Positions 48,737-57,987 of a DNA stretch of 64,000 bases are shown here, in pieces (the stretch's first letter is position 1; every line of letters starts with the position of its first letter). Origin of the DNA: Micromonosporaceae bacterium KJ-029 (GTDB lineage: Bacteria > Actinomycetota > Actinomycetes > Mycobacteriales > Micromonosporaceae); the NCBI GenBank assembly GCA_005402585.1, contig BIFP01000007.1, positions 62,001 to 126,000 on the forward strand, in the 5' to 3' direction. A program made the translations under genes and the position numbers. Below the pieces are notes generated by a model. That model worked only from the letters and a program-made list of their open reading frames with translations, was not told the DNA's origin and searched no databases.

Positions 48737-51358
48737 GTGGCGAGCATCGACGAGTCCGTTCCGACCCGCACCGCCCGCTCCCGGTCCCGGGTACGGGGTG
48801 GTCTGGTCACCGTGGGTACGGTGCTGGCGTTGCTGGCGGCGATGGGCCTGACCGTTCTCGGCCTCGGGTCGGCGGACACCGCGGTTGCCAGCTTCGACGC
48901 GAGTTCGTGGTTGTGGAGCGCGGCGCGCAGCGAGCTGGCCCGGGTCAACGGGGTGACCGCGCGGGTGGACACCCGGATGGAGGTGCCCGCGGCGCGGCGG
49001 CATCCGATGCAGGTGGTGCAGACGGACCGGTTGCTGGTGCTACGGGACCTGCACACGGGTCAGATCAGCGCGCTGGACCTGGCCACGTTGCAGATCACCG
49101 CGACCACGCCGACGGCCCCCGGCCTGGGGGTGAGCGTGGCGTTGCACGAGGACGCGGCGTTCGTGGTGGACGCGGTGCAGGGTGTGGTGCGGCAGATGGA
49201 CCCGCGGTCGCTGGCGCCGGTGGGTGAGCCGGTGCGCTACCCGCCGGGGATCACCGGCGGCGCGTTCGACGGCAAGGGTCGGTTGTGGGTGGCGGTGCCG
49301 GCGGAGGGCACCGTCTCGGCGATCACTCCGGCGACGTTGCCGTCCGCGCCCGTCGAGGGCGCGCAGGTGAGCCCGAAGCAGGTGGAGACGCACGACGTGG
49401 CCGAGCCGAGCCACGAGTTGGTGGTCTCCACGCTGGACGACGGCGTGGCGGTGCTGGACCGTACGGCCGGGGCGCTGGTGACGGTGGTGCGGGGCACCAC
49501 TCGCCGTACCGCGTTGACGGAGACGCTGACCGGGCCGGGCATCATGCCGGTGCGCACCAGCGGGCCGGTGGTGCCGGTGACGGTGGCCGGGCAGCGGCAG
49601 GTGCACGCGATCACCGACGACGGCCAGGTGCACTCGTTCACGGTGCCGGGCGACGGTGACCGGCTCAGCGCGGCGGTGGCGTGGGCCGGGCGGTTCTACT
49701 GCGCGGACGACGCGACGGGCGTGGTGTACGCGTTCGACGCGGCCGGGCAGTTGGTGGACACCATCCGGGGTAAGTGGAGCGGGCCGCTGGAGCTGGAGGT
49801 GCGGGAGAACCACCTGTTCATCAACGCGCCGGACGCGGCGACGGCGCGGGTGGTCGACGACGCGCACCAGGTGCGGGAGGTCGACAAGTACGCCAACGAC
49901 GTGCTCGGCGGTGACCCGCCGCCGGATCCCCCGCCGCCGCCTCCGCCGCCGAAGAAGCCGGAGGCCAGGAAGCCGGGCGCGCCGCGCAGCGTGACCGCGG
50001 CAGCGGGCAACGCGCAGGCGCGGGTGAGCTGGCGGCCGGCGCCGGCCAACGGCGCGGAGATCATCAGGTACGTGGTGGAGGGTGCCGGGCAGCGGCTGGA
50101 GGTCGGCGCGAACCAGCGGTCGGTGGACGTCACGGAGCTGACCAACGGCGAGACCTACCGGTTCTCGGTGCACGCGGTCAATGCCAAGGGCGCGGGCCCG
50201 GCGCGAAACAGCAACCCGGTGACCCCGACGGCGGAGGTGCCGGACGCGCCGACCAGCGTCACCGCGGAGGCGCGGCCCGACGGCACGGTGGCGGTGAGCT
50301 GGCCGGCGGCGAACGGGCAGGGCAACAAGATCGCCCGGTACGCGGTGACCGCCACCTCGGCCGGCACGAACGCCCCGGCCGGCGAGTCGACCGGTACGGA
50401 GCTGGTCATCAAGGCCGGCGAGCTGGAGTACGGCACGCAGTACGCGTTTACGGTGGTGTCGGTCAACGACAAGGGTGCGGCGTCGGAGGCGTCCCCGGTG
50501 AGCAACACGGTGGTGCCGTTCGCGGTTCCCGGTGAGCCGGTGGAGTTGCGGGCGAGCACAGTGGCCGACCAGCCGGGCACGGTGGCGGTGCAGTGGTCGC
50601 CGGCGGAGGCCAACGGTCGGCCGGTGACCGGGTATGTGGTGGACGTGGGTGGCCGGCGCAGCGAGGTGACCGACACCCGGACGACCGTGGACGGCCTCGG
50701 GGACGGACAGAACGTCACGGTACGGGTCCGGGCGGTCAACGAGGCCGGTGAGGGTCCGGAGGCGACCACGACGGCGCGGACGGTGGCGCCGCCGCGGGTG
50801 ACGGTGACCGGTTCGTCGGCGACCGCGACGGCGGTGACGGTGACGTTCACCGTGGACGCCGGTGGCGGGCAGGCCACCTGCACGCTGAGCCGGTCGGGTC
50901 AGCCGGCCAAGAGTGGCCCGTGTTCGAGCATCACGATGAGCGGGTTGACGCCGGGCACCAGCTACACGTTCACGGTGACGGCGACCAACGCCGCGGGTCC
51001 GGGTACGGCGTCGCGGGCCCAGACCACCGACGCGCTGTACGGCATCGCGACCTGTGTCAACGGCAGCGCGCCGGACCAGCGCACCTACTGCAACCGGGAC
51101 GTCGCCGGCCGCAACGGCAACGAGATCTTCTCGGTGACCCGGCAGGACGACGACCGGCAGGTCGGCTGGGCCAGTCCGGGCACCCGGTTGAAGGCGTACT
51201 GCAAGCAGCGGGGCGAAGAGGTCTACGCCTACGTCTACAACAACGACAAGCGCAGCACCTGGTGGGTGCAGGTCGAGTACAGCGGGAAGAACTACATCCC
51301 CTGGGCCTGGCTCAACCTGGAGGGCGGGGACGACATCAACGTCCTGCCCACCTGCTGA
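48737..51358 (+). CDS. Exported beta-propeller and fibronectin type III protein
   Basis: An 873-residue protein from GTG 48737. A hydrophobic N-terminal span (about 25-48) acts as signal anchor. Residues about 60-380 look like a beta-propeller (repeats with VDAVQGVVRQMDPRSL, GRLWVAVPAEGTVSAI, DDATGVVYAFDAAG). A Pro-rich hinge (about 393-415) leads to four FN3-like domains with repeated VSWxxxxxNG and VxAVNxxG signatures. The C-terminal 100 residues carry several Cys and Trp and look like a small SH3-type cap. It begins an operon with MoxR, DUF58 and transglutaminase-like genes, with 25-base or smaller gaps. Confidence 0.8.
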   Translation: MASIDESVPTRTARSRSRVRGGLVTVGTVLALLAAMGLTVLGLGSADTAVASFDASSWLWSAARSELARVNGVTARVDTRMEVPAARRHPMQVVQTDRLLVLRDLHTGQISALDLATLQITATTPTAPGLGVSVALHEDAAFVVDAVQGVVRQMDPRSLAPVGEPVRYPPGITGGAFDGKGRLWVAVPAEGTVSAITPATLPSAPVEGAQVSPKQVETHDVAEPSHELVVSTLDDGVAVLDRTAGALVTVVRGTTRRTALTETLTGPGIMPVRTSGPVVPVTVAGQRQVHAITDDGQVHSFTVPGDGDRLSAAVAWAGRFYCADDATGVVYAFDAAGQLVDTIRGKWSGPLELEVRENHLFINAPDAATARVVDDAHQVREVDKYANDVLGGDPPPDPPPPPPPPKKPEARKPGAPRSVTAAAGNAQARVSWRPAPANGAEIIRYVVEGAGQRLEVGANQRSVDVTELTNGETYRFSVHAVNAKGAGPARNSNPVTPTAEVPDAPTSVTAEARPDGTVAVSWPAANGQGNKIARYAVTATSAGTNAPAGESTGTELVIKAGELEYGTQYAFTVVSVNDKGAASEASPVSNTVVPFAVPGEPVELRASTVADQPGTVAVQWSPAEANGRPVTGYVVDVGGRRSEVTDTRTTVDGLGDGQNVTVRVRAVNEAGEGPEATTTARTVAPPRVTVTGSSATATAVTVTFTVDAGGGQATCTLSRSGQPAKSGPCSSITMSGLTPGTSYTFTVTATNAAGPGTASRAQTTDALYGIATCVNGSAPDQRTYCNRDVAGRNGNEIFSVTRQDDDRQVGWASPGTRLKAYCKQRGEEVYAYVYNNDKRSTWWVQVEYSGKNYIPWAWLNLEGGDDINVLPTC

Positions 51359-51383
51359 TCCACCGCAGCCGAGGAGCACCACC

Positions 51384-52379
51384 GTGAACAGCCAGGAACC
51401 GCTCACCCAGCAGGAGGTGCAGGGCTTCGCGGCCCTCGCCGCCCGGCTGGCCGACAACATCAACGCGGTGGTGCTCGGCAAGCCGCAGGTGGTCCGGCTG
51501 GCGTTGACCGCGTTGTTCGCCCAGGGGCACGTCCTGCTGGAGGACGTGCCCGGGGTGGGCAAGACGACCTTGGCGCGGGCGGTCGCGGCGACGGTGCAGG
51601 GGCAGTGGCGGCGCATCCAGTTCACTCCGGACCTGCTGCCGTCGGACGTGTCCGGCGTGACCATCTTCAACCAGGCCACCCGGGGGTTCGAGTTCCACCC
51701 CGGTCCGGTGTTCGCCAACATCGTCATCGCCGACGAGATCAACCGGGCGTCGCCGAAAACGCAGTCGGCGCTGCTGGAGGTGATGGAGGAACGGACGGTC
51801 ACCGTGGACGGGGTGCGGCATCCGGTGCCGCAGCCGTTCCTGGTGGTGGCCACGCAGAACCCGGTGGAGATGGACGGCACCTACCGGCTGCCGGAGGCCC
51901 AGCTGGACCGGTTCCTGGTCAAGCTGTCGGTCGGGTATCCGGACGAGTCCGTGGAGGTGGAGGTGCTGCGCGGGGCGACGGTGCGCTCCCCCGAGGCGTT
52001 GGCCGCCGTCACCGACACCGCCACCGTCGGCGAGATGGTGCGGATGGCCCTGCGGGTGCACATCGCCGAGCCGTTGTACGCGTACGCGGTGCGGCTGGCC
52101 GCAGCCACCCGCACCCACCCGCAGGTCCGCGTCGGGGTCAGCCCGCGTGGGGTGATCGCGCTGACCCGGGCGGCGTGCGCGTACGCGCTGATCGACGGCC
52201 GCGGCTGGATCATGCCGGAGGACCTGAAGGCCCTCACCGAACCGGTGTTCGCGCACCGGCTGCTGCTCACGCCCGACGCGCAGGTTCGTGGGGTGACCGC
52301 CGCCGACGTGCTGCGTCAGGCCGTCGCCTCGGTGCCGGTGCCGCTGCCGTCGGGCCAGCCGGCCCCGGCGCACTCCTGA
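51384..52379 (+). CDS. MoxR-type AAA+ ATPase
   Basis: A 331-residue chaperone-like ATPase. Walker A DVPGVGKTT is at about 53-61, Walker B VIADEINRA at about 117-125, sensor 1 VVATQNPVEMDGTYRLPEAQLDRF at about 155-178 (written as two neighbouring segments of under 20 residues each: VVATQNPVEM and DGTYRLPEAQLDRF), and the C-terminal AAA lid. MoxR proteins next to DUF58 genes are thought to help assemble or activate exported complexes. The start is GTG 51384 with GAGGAG upstream. Confidence 0.93.
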   Translation: MNSQEPLTQQEVQGFAALAARLADNINAVVLGKPQVVRLALTALFAQGHVLLEDVPGVGKTTLARAVAATVQGQWRRIQFTPDLLPSDVSGVTIFNQATRGFEFHPGPVFANIVIADEINRASPKTQSALLEVMEERTVTVDGVRHPVPQPFLVVATQNPVEMDGTYRLPEAQLDRFLVKLSVGYPDESVEVEVLRGATVRSPEALAAVTDTATVGEMVRMALRVHIAEPLYAYAVRLAAATRTHPQVRVGVSPRGVIALTRAACAYALIDGRGWIMPEDLKALTEPVFAHRLLLTPDAQVRGVTAADVLRQAVASVPVPLPSGQPAPAHS

Positions 52380-52394
52380 CCGGCGAGGGCTGAG

Positions 52395-53603
52395 GTGGGG
52401 ATCACCGCCCGGGGCATCGGTCTGCTCGTCGCCGCCGTGCTGCTGCTCGGCGCCGGCTTCCGGTTCGCGTACCCGGAGTTGACGCTGCTGGGTGCGGCGG
52501 CCGGCACCGCCCTCGCGGTGGCCGTGGTCACCGCGGCCCGGCGGCCCCGGCTCGAGGTGAGCCGGCAGGCGGACCCGGACCGGGTGGCCCGGGGCGAGCC
52601 GGCCGTGATGACGCTGACCGTACGTAACGCGGGGCGGCTGCGGGCGGCGAGCCTGGTGGCCACCGACCGCTGCGGTGACCGGGTGGTGCCGGTGCCGGTG
52701 CTGCGGCTGCGGCCGGGGGCGGACACCACGGTCCGCTACGACGTGCCGACCTCCCGGCGCGGGGTGGTGCCGGTCGGGCCGCTGCGGGTGACCCGTCGTG
52801 ACCCGCTCGGCCTGGTCGTGCTGGCCCGCTCCTACGGCGACAGCGTGCCGGTGTGGGTGTATCCGCGCATCCATCCGCTGACGGCGGTGCCCACCGGCGC
52901 CGGCCGCAGCCTGGACGGGCGGGTCGACGCGGTGCCGCACGGCTCGATCACCTTCGACTCCCTGCGGGAGTACGTCGTCGGCGACGAGTTGCGCCGGGTG
53001 CACTGGCGTACCAGCGCCCGGGTGGGTGAGCTGATGGTGCGGGAGAACGTGGACACCAGCCTGCCCCGGATCGTGGTGCTGCTGGACAATCGGGCCGCCG
53101 CGCACCCGGACCGGATCGACGGGGTGGCCGAGTCGTTCGAGTCGGCCTGCGAGGCCGCGGCGTCGGTGGTCACTGCGGCGGTCCGCGAGGACCTGCCGGT
53201 GGTGCTGCTGTTCGTCGCCGCCGAGGCGTCCACCGGGCCGGACGGCGTCGCGCCGGGCGGCAGCGAACCGGACGGCACCACTTCCGGGGGGCTGGGCGCG
53301 GGCGCCACCGGGCCGTTGGACCGGCTGGCGGCGGTGTCGCTGGCCGGCGAGGGCACGCTGGAGGCCGCGGCGGCGCGGCTGCGCCGTGACCGGCTCGGCG
53401 ACACCCTGGTCGTGCTCACCGGGCCGGGTGGCCGCGACGACCTGGGGCACGTCGGCGCGCTGCGCGGGGCGTACCCGTCGGTGGTGGTCGGGGTGTTCGG
53501 GGCGGTGGAGCCGACGCCGCCGGGCGCGGCCGGCCTGGTCGTCGTCGACGCGGCCGACGGCGCGGCGTTCGCCGCCGAGTGGGACGGGGTGCGGCGGTGG
53601 TGA
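52395..53603 (+). CDS. DUF58-domain membrane protein
   Basis: A 402-residue protein from GTG 52395. Two N-terminal spans (about 8-50) are followed by a beta-rich domain and the DUF58 signature: GDELRRVHWRTSARVGELMVRE (about 195-216, here split as GDELRRVHWRTSAR and VGELMVRE). A long Gly/Pro-rich loop (about 280-300) precedes a VWA-like end. It overlaps the next gene at GTGGTGA. It works with MoxR in this well-known pairing; the client is unknown. Confidence 0.85.
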   Translation: MGITARGIGLLVAAVLLLGAGFRFAYPELTLLGAAAGTALAVAVVTAARRPRLEVSRQADPDRVARGEPAVMTLTVRNAGRLRAASLVATDRCGDRVVPVPVLRLRPGADTTVRYDVPTSRRGVVPVGPLRVTRRDPLGLVVLARSYGDSVPVWVYPRIHPLTAVPTGAGRSLDGRVDAVPHGSITFDSLREYVVGDELRRVHWRTSARVGELMVRENVDTSLPRIVVLLDNRAAAHPDRIDGVAESFESACEAAASVVTAAVREDLPVVLLFVAAEASTGPDGVAPGGSEPDGTTSGGLGAGATGPLDRLAAVSLAGEGTLEAAAARLRRDRLGDTLVVLTGPGGRDDLGHVGALRGAYPSVVVGVFGAVEPTPPGAAGLVVVDAADGAAFAAEWDGVRRW

Positions 53604-55936
53604 GGCTGCTGCGGGCGGTGCCCGTGCCGGTGGCGTTGATCGCCATGGTCACGCTGGCCGGGGTGGTGCTCGGCCGGGTGTACGCGGGCTCGCTGCTGAC
53701 CGTCCTGATCACCGGCGCGGCGGTCGGGTCGGTGCTGGTCAGTGTCGTGGCGCGGCGACTGCCGTCCTGGCTGGTGGCGCCGGTGTCGGTGCTGGCCATG
53801 GCCGGGTGGACGGCGTGGTGCCTGCGGCTGGCCGCCGATCGGGCCGACCTGCCCGGCGGGTTCGCCGAGGTGGTCGGCGACGCCGCGCGCAACGCCATCC
53901 CCCGGCTGCTGACCGCGATGATCCCGGTGGAGCCGACACCGGACACGATCCTGCTGCCGGTGGTCGCCGCCTGGCTGGCCGGGCTGGCCGGCGCGGAGGT
54001 GGCGCTGCGCGCCGGGCGGGTGCTGCTGGGCTACCTGCCGCCGGTGCTGCTGTACGTCGGCGCGTTGTACGTGGTCGGGCCGAACGCCGAACCGGCGATC
54101 GGTGAGACCGTGGCCCTGGTGGCGGTGGCGGCGCTCGGGCTGGCGGTGTCGGCGCGGGCGCCCGGCGGTGACCCGGCCGACGAGCTGACCCCGGCGGTGC
54201 GGGCCGGGGTACGGACCCGGCTGGCCGCGGCGTCGGCGGCCGGTACGGCGGTGGTGGTGGGGCTGGCGGCGGTGCTCGGCCCGGCGGTGGCCGCCCTGGT
54301 GGACACCCGGCCGGTGGATCCGCGCCGCTACGTGGAGCCGCCGCAGGTGGAGACGCTGGACGAGAACCCGCTGATCCGGATCTCGGGGTGGGCGCTGAAC
54401 CCGGAGCAGCAGCTGTTCCAGGTGGCCACCGACCGCCCTGGCGCCGGCGGCACCGACCCGGCCCCGCCGGACCCGGGAGCGGCGGACGCGGCGGCGGACC
54501 AGGAAACGCCGCGGTCCGGCGGGGTGCGTATCCGGTTGGCCGTGCTCAGCGACTACGACGGGGTGACCTGGCGGGTCGGCGCCACCTACCGCAACGCCGG
54601 CCGGATCCTGCCGGCCGTGGACCCGGCCCCGCACGTCACGGTGGAGACGGTGCAGCAGGAGATCACGGTTGGCGAACTCAGCGGGCGGCTGCTGCCCGCA
54701 GTGGCGACCCCACGCGAGGTCAGCGGGGCGCGGGTGGCGTACGACCCGGACACCGGCACGCTGATCCGCCCCGACGGCCTGAGCCCGGGGCTGCGGTACA
54801 CGGTGACCTCGGCCCGGGAGCGGCCGGACGGCAACCTGCTGGCCACCGCGAACACGCCCGCCGGTGACGAGGTGGCCCGGGTGCTGCACGTCGCCGACGG
54901 GGTACCCGAGCAGCTGCGCCGGCTGGCCACCCAGCTGGCCGAGGAGAACGGCGCCCCGTACGCCCGGGCGGCGGCGATCGAGCAGTGGCTCGCCGAGCAC
55001 TACCGGCTGGTCGCCGACGCGCCCAGCGGCCACGCCTACCCGAACCTGGCGTTCTTCCTGTTCGGGCCGCGCAACGGTGGCGGGCAGCGCGGCACCTCCG
55101 AACAGTTCGCCGCGTCGTTCGCGGTACTGGGCCGGCTGGCCGGGCTGCCGACGCGGGTGGTGGTCGGGTTCGCCGCCCCCGGGTCCGGGCCGGTGCGGGC
55201 CGCCGACGCGTACGCCTGGCCGGAGGTGCTGTTCGACGGTCTGGGCTGGGTGCCGTTCGACCCGCTGCCCCGACCGGACGACGAGCCGCGGCCGGTGGAG
55301 GAGGACTTCCGCCCGAAGCCGGAGGATCCGCCGCCGTCGGAGCAGCCGGAACCCACCCTGGAGCCGACCAGTTCGCCACCACCGCAGGCCGCACCGGCCG
55401 GCCCCGGCGACGCCGGTGGTGTGTCGACACCGGTGCTGGCCGCCGGTACCACCGGCGGACTCCTGCTCGTGGTCGCGGTGCTGCTGGCCGTCCTGGTCGG
55501 GATGCGCCGGGCGCAGACCCGCGATCGGCTGCACCGGGGCGACCCCGGCCGGCGCATCGCCGGCGCCTGGCGGGAGGTGACCGACGCGCTGCGGCTGGCC
55601 GGGCAGCCCGTCGCCGTGGACCTGTCCGCCACCGAGGTCGCCGAGCAGGCCCGGCACGCCCTCAGCGAGGCCGTGCGGCGGGGCGCGCCCGACCGCGCCG
55701 GTGCCGACTCCGGCGGCGGTGAGACGGTGCCAACGGGCGCCGCGCACACCGCCGTCGACGACCTGGCCCGCCTGGTCAACCAGGTCACCTTCGCCCCCGG
55801 CACGGCCACCGCCGAGCAGGCCGACGCGGCTGCCGGCGCCGCCACCGCCTACACCGGGGCGTTGCGCGCCGCCCGGCCCCGCTGGCGGCGGCTGCTCTGG
55901 TCGGTGCACCCCGGGCCGCTGCGCTGGCCCCGCTGA
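53597..55936 (+). CDS. Transglutaminase-fold membrane protein lacking catalytic Cys and His
   Basis: A 779-residue protein. Start GTG 53597 or 53600, both overlapping the DUF58 stop. Several N-terminal spans (about 5-215) precede a large outside domain with the transglutaminase-like core at about 490-560: RGTSEQFAASFAVLGRLAG, LPTRVVVGF, ADAYAWPEV, GWVPFDPLP. In active members the Ser of GTSEQ is Cys (GxCEQFA) and the Tyr of AYAW is His (HAW). Here both are changed, while the Asp of FDP is kept. A Pro-rich linker, one span (about 610-632) and a DUF4129-like cytosolic tail complete it. Probably non-catalytic; a structural or binding role is inferred. Confidence 0.82.
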   Translation: MVRLLRAVPVPVALIAMVTLAGVVLGRVYAGSLLTVLITGAAVGSVLVSVVARRLPSWLVAPVSVLAMAGWTAWCLRLAADRADLPGGFAEVVGDAARNAIPRLLTAMIPVEPTPDTILLPVVAAWLAGLAGAEVALRAGRVLLGYLPPVLLYVGALYVVGPNAEPAIGETVALVAVAALGLAVSARAPGGDPADELTPAVRAGVRTRLAAASAAGTAVVVGLAAVLGPAVAALVDTRPVDPRRYVEPPQVETLDENPLIRISGWALNPEQQLFQVATDRPGAGGTDPAPPDPGAADAAADQETPRSGGVRIRLAVLSDYDGVTWRVGATYRNAGRILPAVDPAPHVTVETVQQEITVGELSGRLLPAVATPREVSGARVAYDPDTGTLIRPDGLSPGLRYTVTSARERPDGNLLATANTPAGDEVARVLHVADGVPEQLRRLATQLAEENGAPYARAAAIEQWLAEHYRLVADAPSGHAYPNLAFFLFGPRNGGGQRGTSEQFAASFAVLGRLAGLPTRVVVGFAAPGSGPVRAADAYAWPEVLFDGLGWVPFDPLPRPDDEPRPVEEDFRPKPEDPPPSEQPEPTLEPTSSPPPQAAPAGPGDAGGVSTPVLAAGTTGGLLLVVAVLLAVLVGMRRAQTRDRLHRGDPGRRIAGAWREVTDALRLAGQPVAVDLSATEVAEQARHALSEAVRRGAPDRAGADSGGGETVPTGAAHTAVDDLARLVNQVTFAPGTATAEQADAAAGAATAYTGALRAARPRWRRLLWSVHPGPLRWPR

Positions 55937-56036
55937 GTCCGGCCCGCGTCTCCTGCCGGCCGTACCACCGCGACACCTTCGAGCGCGGCGACGGCGTGCC
56001 CGACCGCCACTCGGCCGCCACCATCGAGAACGCCGC

Positions 56037-56864
56037 CTACGGCGACACCGCCGGTGGCGGCGGCTCGGGCGGCGACTGACGAAGCCGGCGTACCAGCTTG
56101 CGCAGCCCGGACTGCCAGCCGTCGGGGTCCTCGGCGCGGCGGCGGGCGTAGTCGGCCACCTCCGGATGCGGCAGGATCAGGAACCGCTCCTCGGCCATGC
56201 CGGCCACCGCCGCGGCGGCAACCTCGTCCGGGCTGAGCACCGCACCGGACGCCGCGATCACCCGCGCCCCCAGGTGCCCGGCGGCCAGGCCGTCGGCGAG
56301 CATCGGAGTGTCCACCCCCTGCGGGCACAGCGCGCTGACGCGTATCCCCTGGTCACGGTAGGTCACCGAGAGCCACTCGGCGAACCCCAGGGCCGCGTGC
56401 TTGGTCACCGAGTACGGGGCGTCGCCGACCGCGGTGAGCAGGCCCGCCGCCGAGCAGGTGTGCAGCAGGTACCCGCCGCCACGGGCGAGCATCGCCGGCA
56501 GCACGGCTCGGGCCGCGTAGACGTGTGAGAGCACGTTGACCTGCCAGGCCCGATCCCAGCCCGCGTTGTCGACCTCCACTCCCCCGCCGGTGGCCACCCC
56601 GGCGTTGGCGCAGAACACGTCGATCCGGCCGTACCGGCGTTCGGTGTTGGTGACCAGGGTGCGTACCTGCTCCTCGTCGGTGACGTCGACCGCTGCCCCG
56701 TGGGCCAGCGGTCCGACGGCCTCGGCGACCGCGTCGGCGGCGTCGCCGTCGAGGTCGGCCAGCACCAGCGCGACGGCGCCCTCGGCGGCGAAACGGCGGG
56801 CCAGCGCGGCACCGATCCCGCCGGCCCCGCCGGTGATCACCGCCACCCGGTCGGTGAGGTTCAC
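56037..56864 (-). CDS. SDR-family oxidoreductase
   Basis: A 275-residue protein. GTG 56862-56864 overlaps the stop of the luciferase-like gene (GTGA). NAD(P)-binding TGGAGGIG is at about 10-17, DLDGDAADAV, NAG near 87 (CANAG), catalytic Ser in HTCSAAG (about 138) and YSVTK (about 152-156). Asp at the end of beta 2 suggests NAD preference. It forms an operon with the flavin-dependent enzyme upstream. Substrate unknown; C-terminal extension is Pro-rich. Confidence 0.9.
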   Translation of the reverse strand: MNLTDRVAVITGGAGGIGAALARRFAAEGAVALVLADLDGDAADAVAEAVGPLAHGAAVDVTDEEQVRTLVTNTERRYGRIDVFCANAGVATGGGVEVDNAGWDRAWQVNVLSHVYAARAVLPAMLARGGGYLLHTCSAAGLLTAVGDAPYSVTKHAALGFAEWLSVTYRDQGIRVSALCPQGVDTPMLADGLAAGHLGARVIAASGAVLSPDEVAAAAVAGMAEERFLILPHPEVADYARRRAEDPDGWQSGLRKLVRRLRQSPPEPPPPAVSP

Positions 56865-57859
56865 GCCGCCTCCCTGGCGCCGGGCCCGAGTCGGGCGACC
56901 AGGGTGGCCAGCGCCGCCGCGTCCCCGGCGGCCACCTCCGGGGTGGGCAGCAACGCCAGTACGGGTACGTCCACCCCGGCGTCGGCGTACTCGCGTACCC
57001 GCGCCCGGCACTGCTCGGGCGAGCCGTGCAGCACCAGCGCGTCGACCACCTCGTCCGGTACCGCCGCCAGGGCGCCCCGCCGGTCGCCGGCCGCCCACGC
57101 CTGCCACATCCCGCCGAGCGACTCCTCCCGGCCGAGCCAGCGGTGGAACGCGGCGTACGCGGGCACGGTCAGATAGCTGGTGATCATCCGCCGGCCCAGG
57201 GTGCGGGCGTACCCGGCGTCCTCGGTCGGGCAGACGAAGATCCGGGTGACCACCTCGAACTGGGGGCGCCGCTCGCCCAGCTCGGCCATCGCACGCGGCA
57301 CGTCGGTCGCGGCCAGCCAGTTCAGGATGACGCCGTCGGCCTCGGCGGCGGCCAGCCGCAACATGCCGGGGCGCAGCGCGGCCAGCAGCAGCGGCGGCGG
57401 TACGACCGGCGGCCGTTCCAGGGTGAACCGGCGTACGGCGAAGGTGTCGAAGGCGCCGTCGACGGTGTCCCCGCGCAGTGCCGCCCGCAGGAACCGCAGC
57501 ATGTCCCGGGTACGCCGGAACGGTTCGGTGAACTCCACCGCGTTCCAGTCGGAGACCAGCACCGGCGACGAGGCGCCGATGCCGAGGGCGAACCGGCCGG
57601 GGGCGACGTCGGCGACTGCGGCGGCGCTCATCGCCAGCAGGCCGGGTCCCCGGGTGAACACCGGCGTGATCGCGGTGCCCAGCCGCAGCCCGGGCTGCCA
57701 GGCGGCGGCCAGCGCCAGCGGAGTGAACGCGTCGGCCCCGTTGACCTCGGCGGACCACACGTCGGTGAAGCCGGCGTCGGCCAGGGCCGCGTACACCGCG
57801 GCGTGGTCGGCCAGCGGGATCCCGCCCAGCGGCACCGTCATTGCCCATCGCGTCGTCAT
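56861..57859 (-). CDS. LLM-class (luciferase-like, F420/FMN) oxidoreductase
   Basis: A 332-residue TIM-barrel protein from ATG 57857-57859 (MTTRWAMTV). Typical features include FTDVWSAEVNGADAFTPLALAAA near the N-terminus (split FTDVWSAEV, NGADAFTPLALAAA), GTAITPVFTRGP, GRFALGIGASSP and VEFTEPFRRTRDMLRFLR. In actinomycetes such enzymes often use F420. Coupled to the SDR gene. It is divergent from an LtrA gene, with a 128-base shared promoter region. Confidence 0.88.
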   Translation of the reverse strand: MTTRWAMTVPLGGIPLADHAAVYAALADAGFTDVWSAEVNGADAFTPLALAAAWQPGLRLGTAITPVFTRGPGLLAMSAAAVADVAPGRFALGIGASSPVLVSDWNAVEFTEPFRRTRDMLRFLRAALRGDTVDGAFDTFAVRRFTLERPPVVPPPLLLAALRPGMLRLAAAEADGVILNWLAATDVPRAMAELGERRPQFEVVTRIFVCPTEDAGYARTLGRRMITSYLTVPAYAAFHRWLGREESLGGMWQAWAAGDRRGALAAVPDEVVDALVLHGSPEQCRARVREYADAGVDVPVLALLPTPEVAAGDAAALATLVARLGPGAREAA

Positions 57860-57987
57860 CGGTCGATGGTGCCCGCCGCCCCTGCAGCCCAGCAAGACTC
57901 GTCGGGTTCCCGGGTTACCCACGTGTCGTGCCACCGCCGGTGTTACGACAGCGAGGTGGACTGGACCGACGACGGGATCCGCTGGCC

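Noticed and set aside
49040..55909. Very long minus-strand frames (about 700-1025 codons) across the FN3, MoxR, DUF58 and transglutaminase genes
   Set aside because: Third-position GC bias of the plus genes keeps these frames open; products are low-complexity and none has a start with ribosome site.
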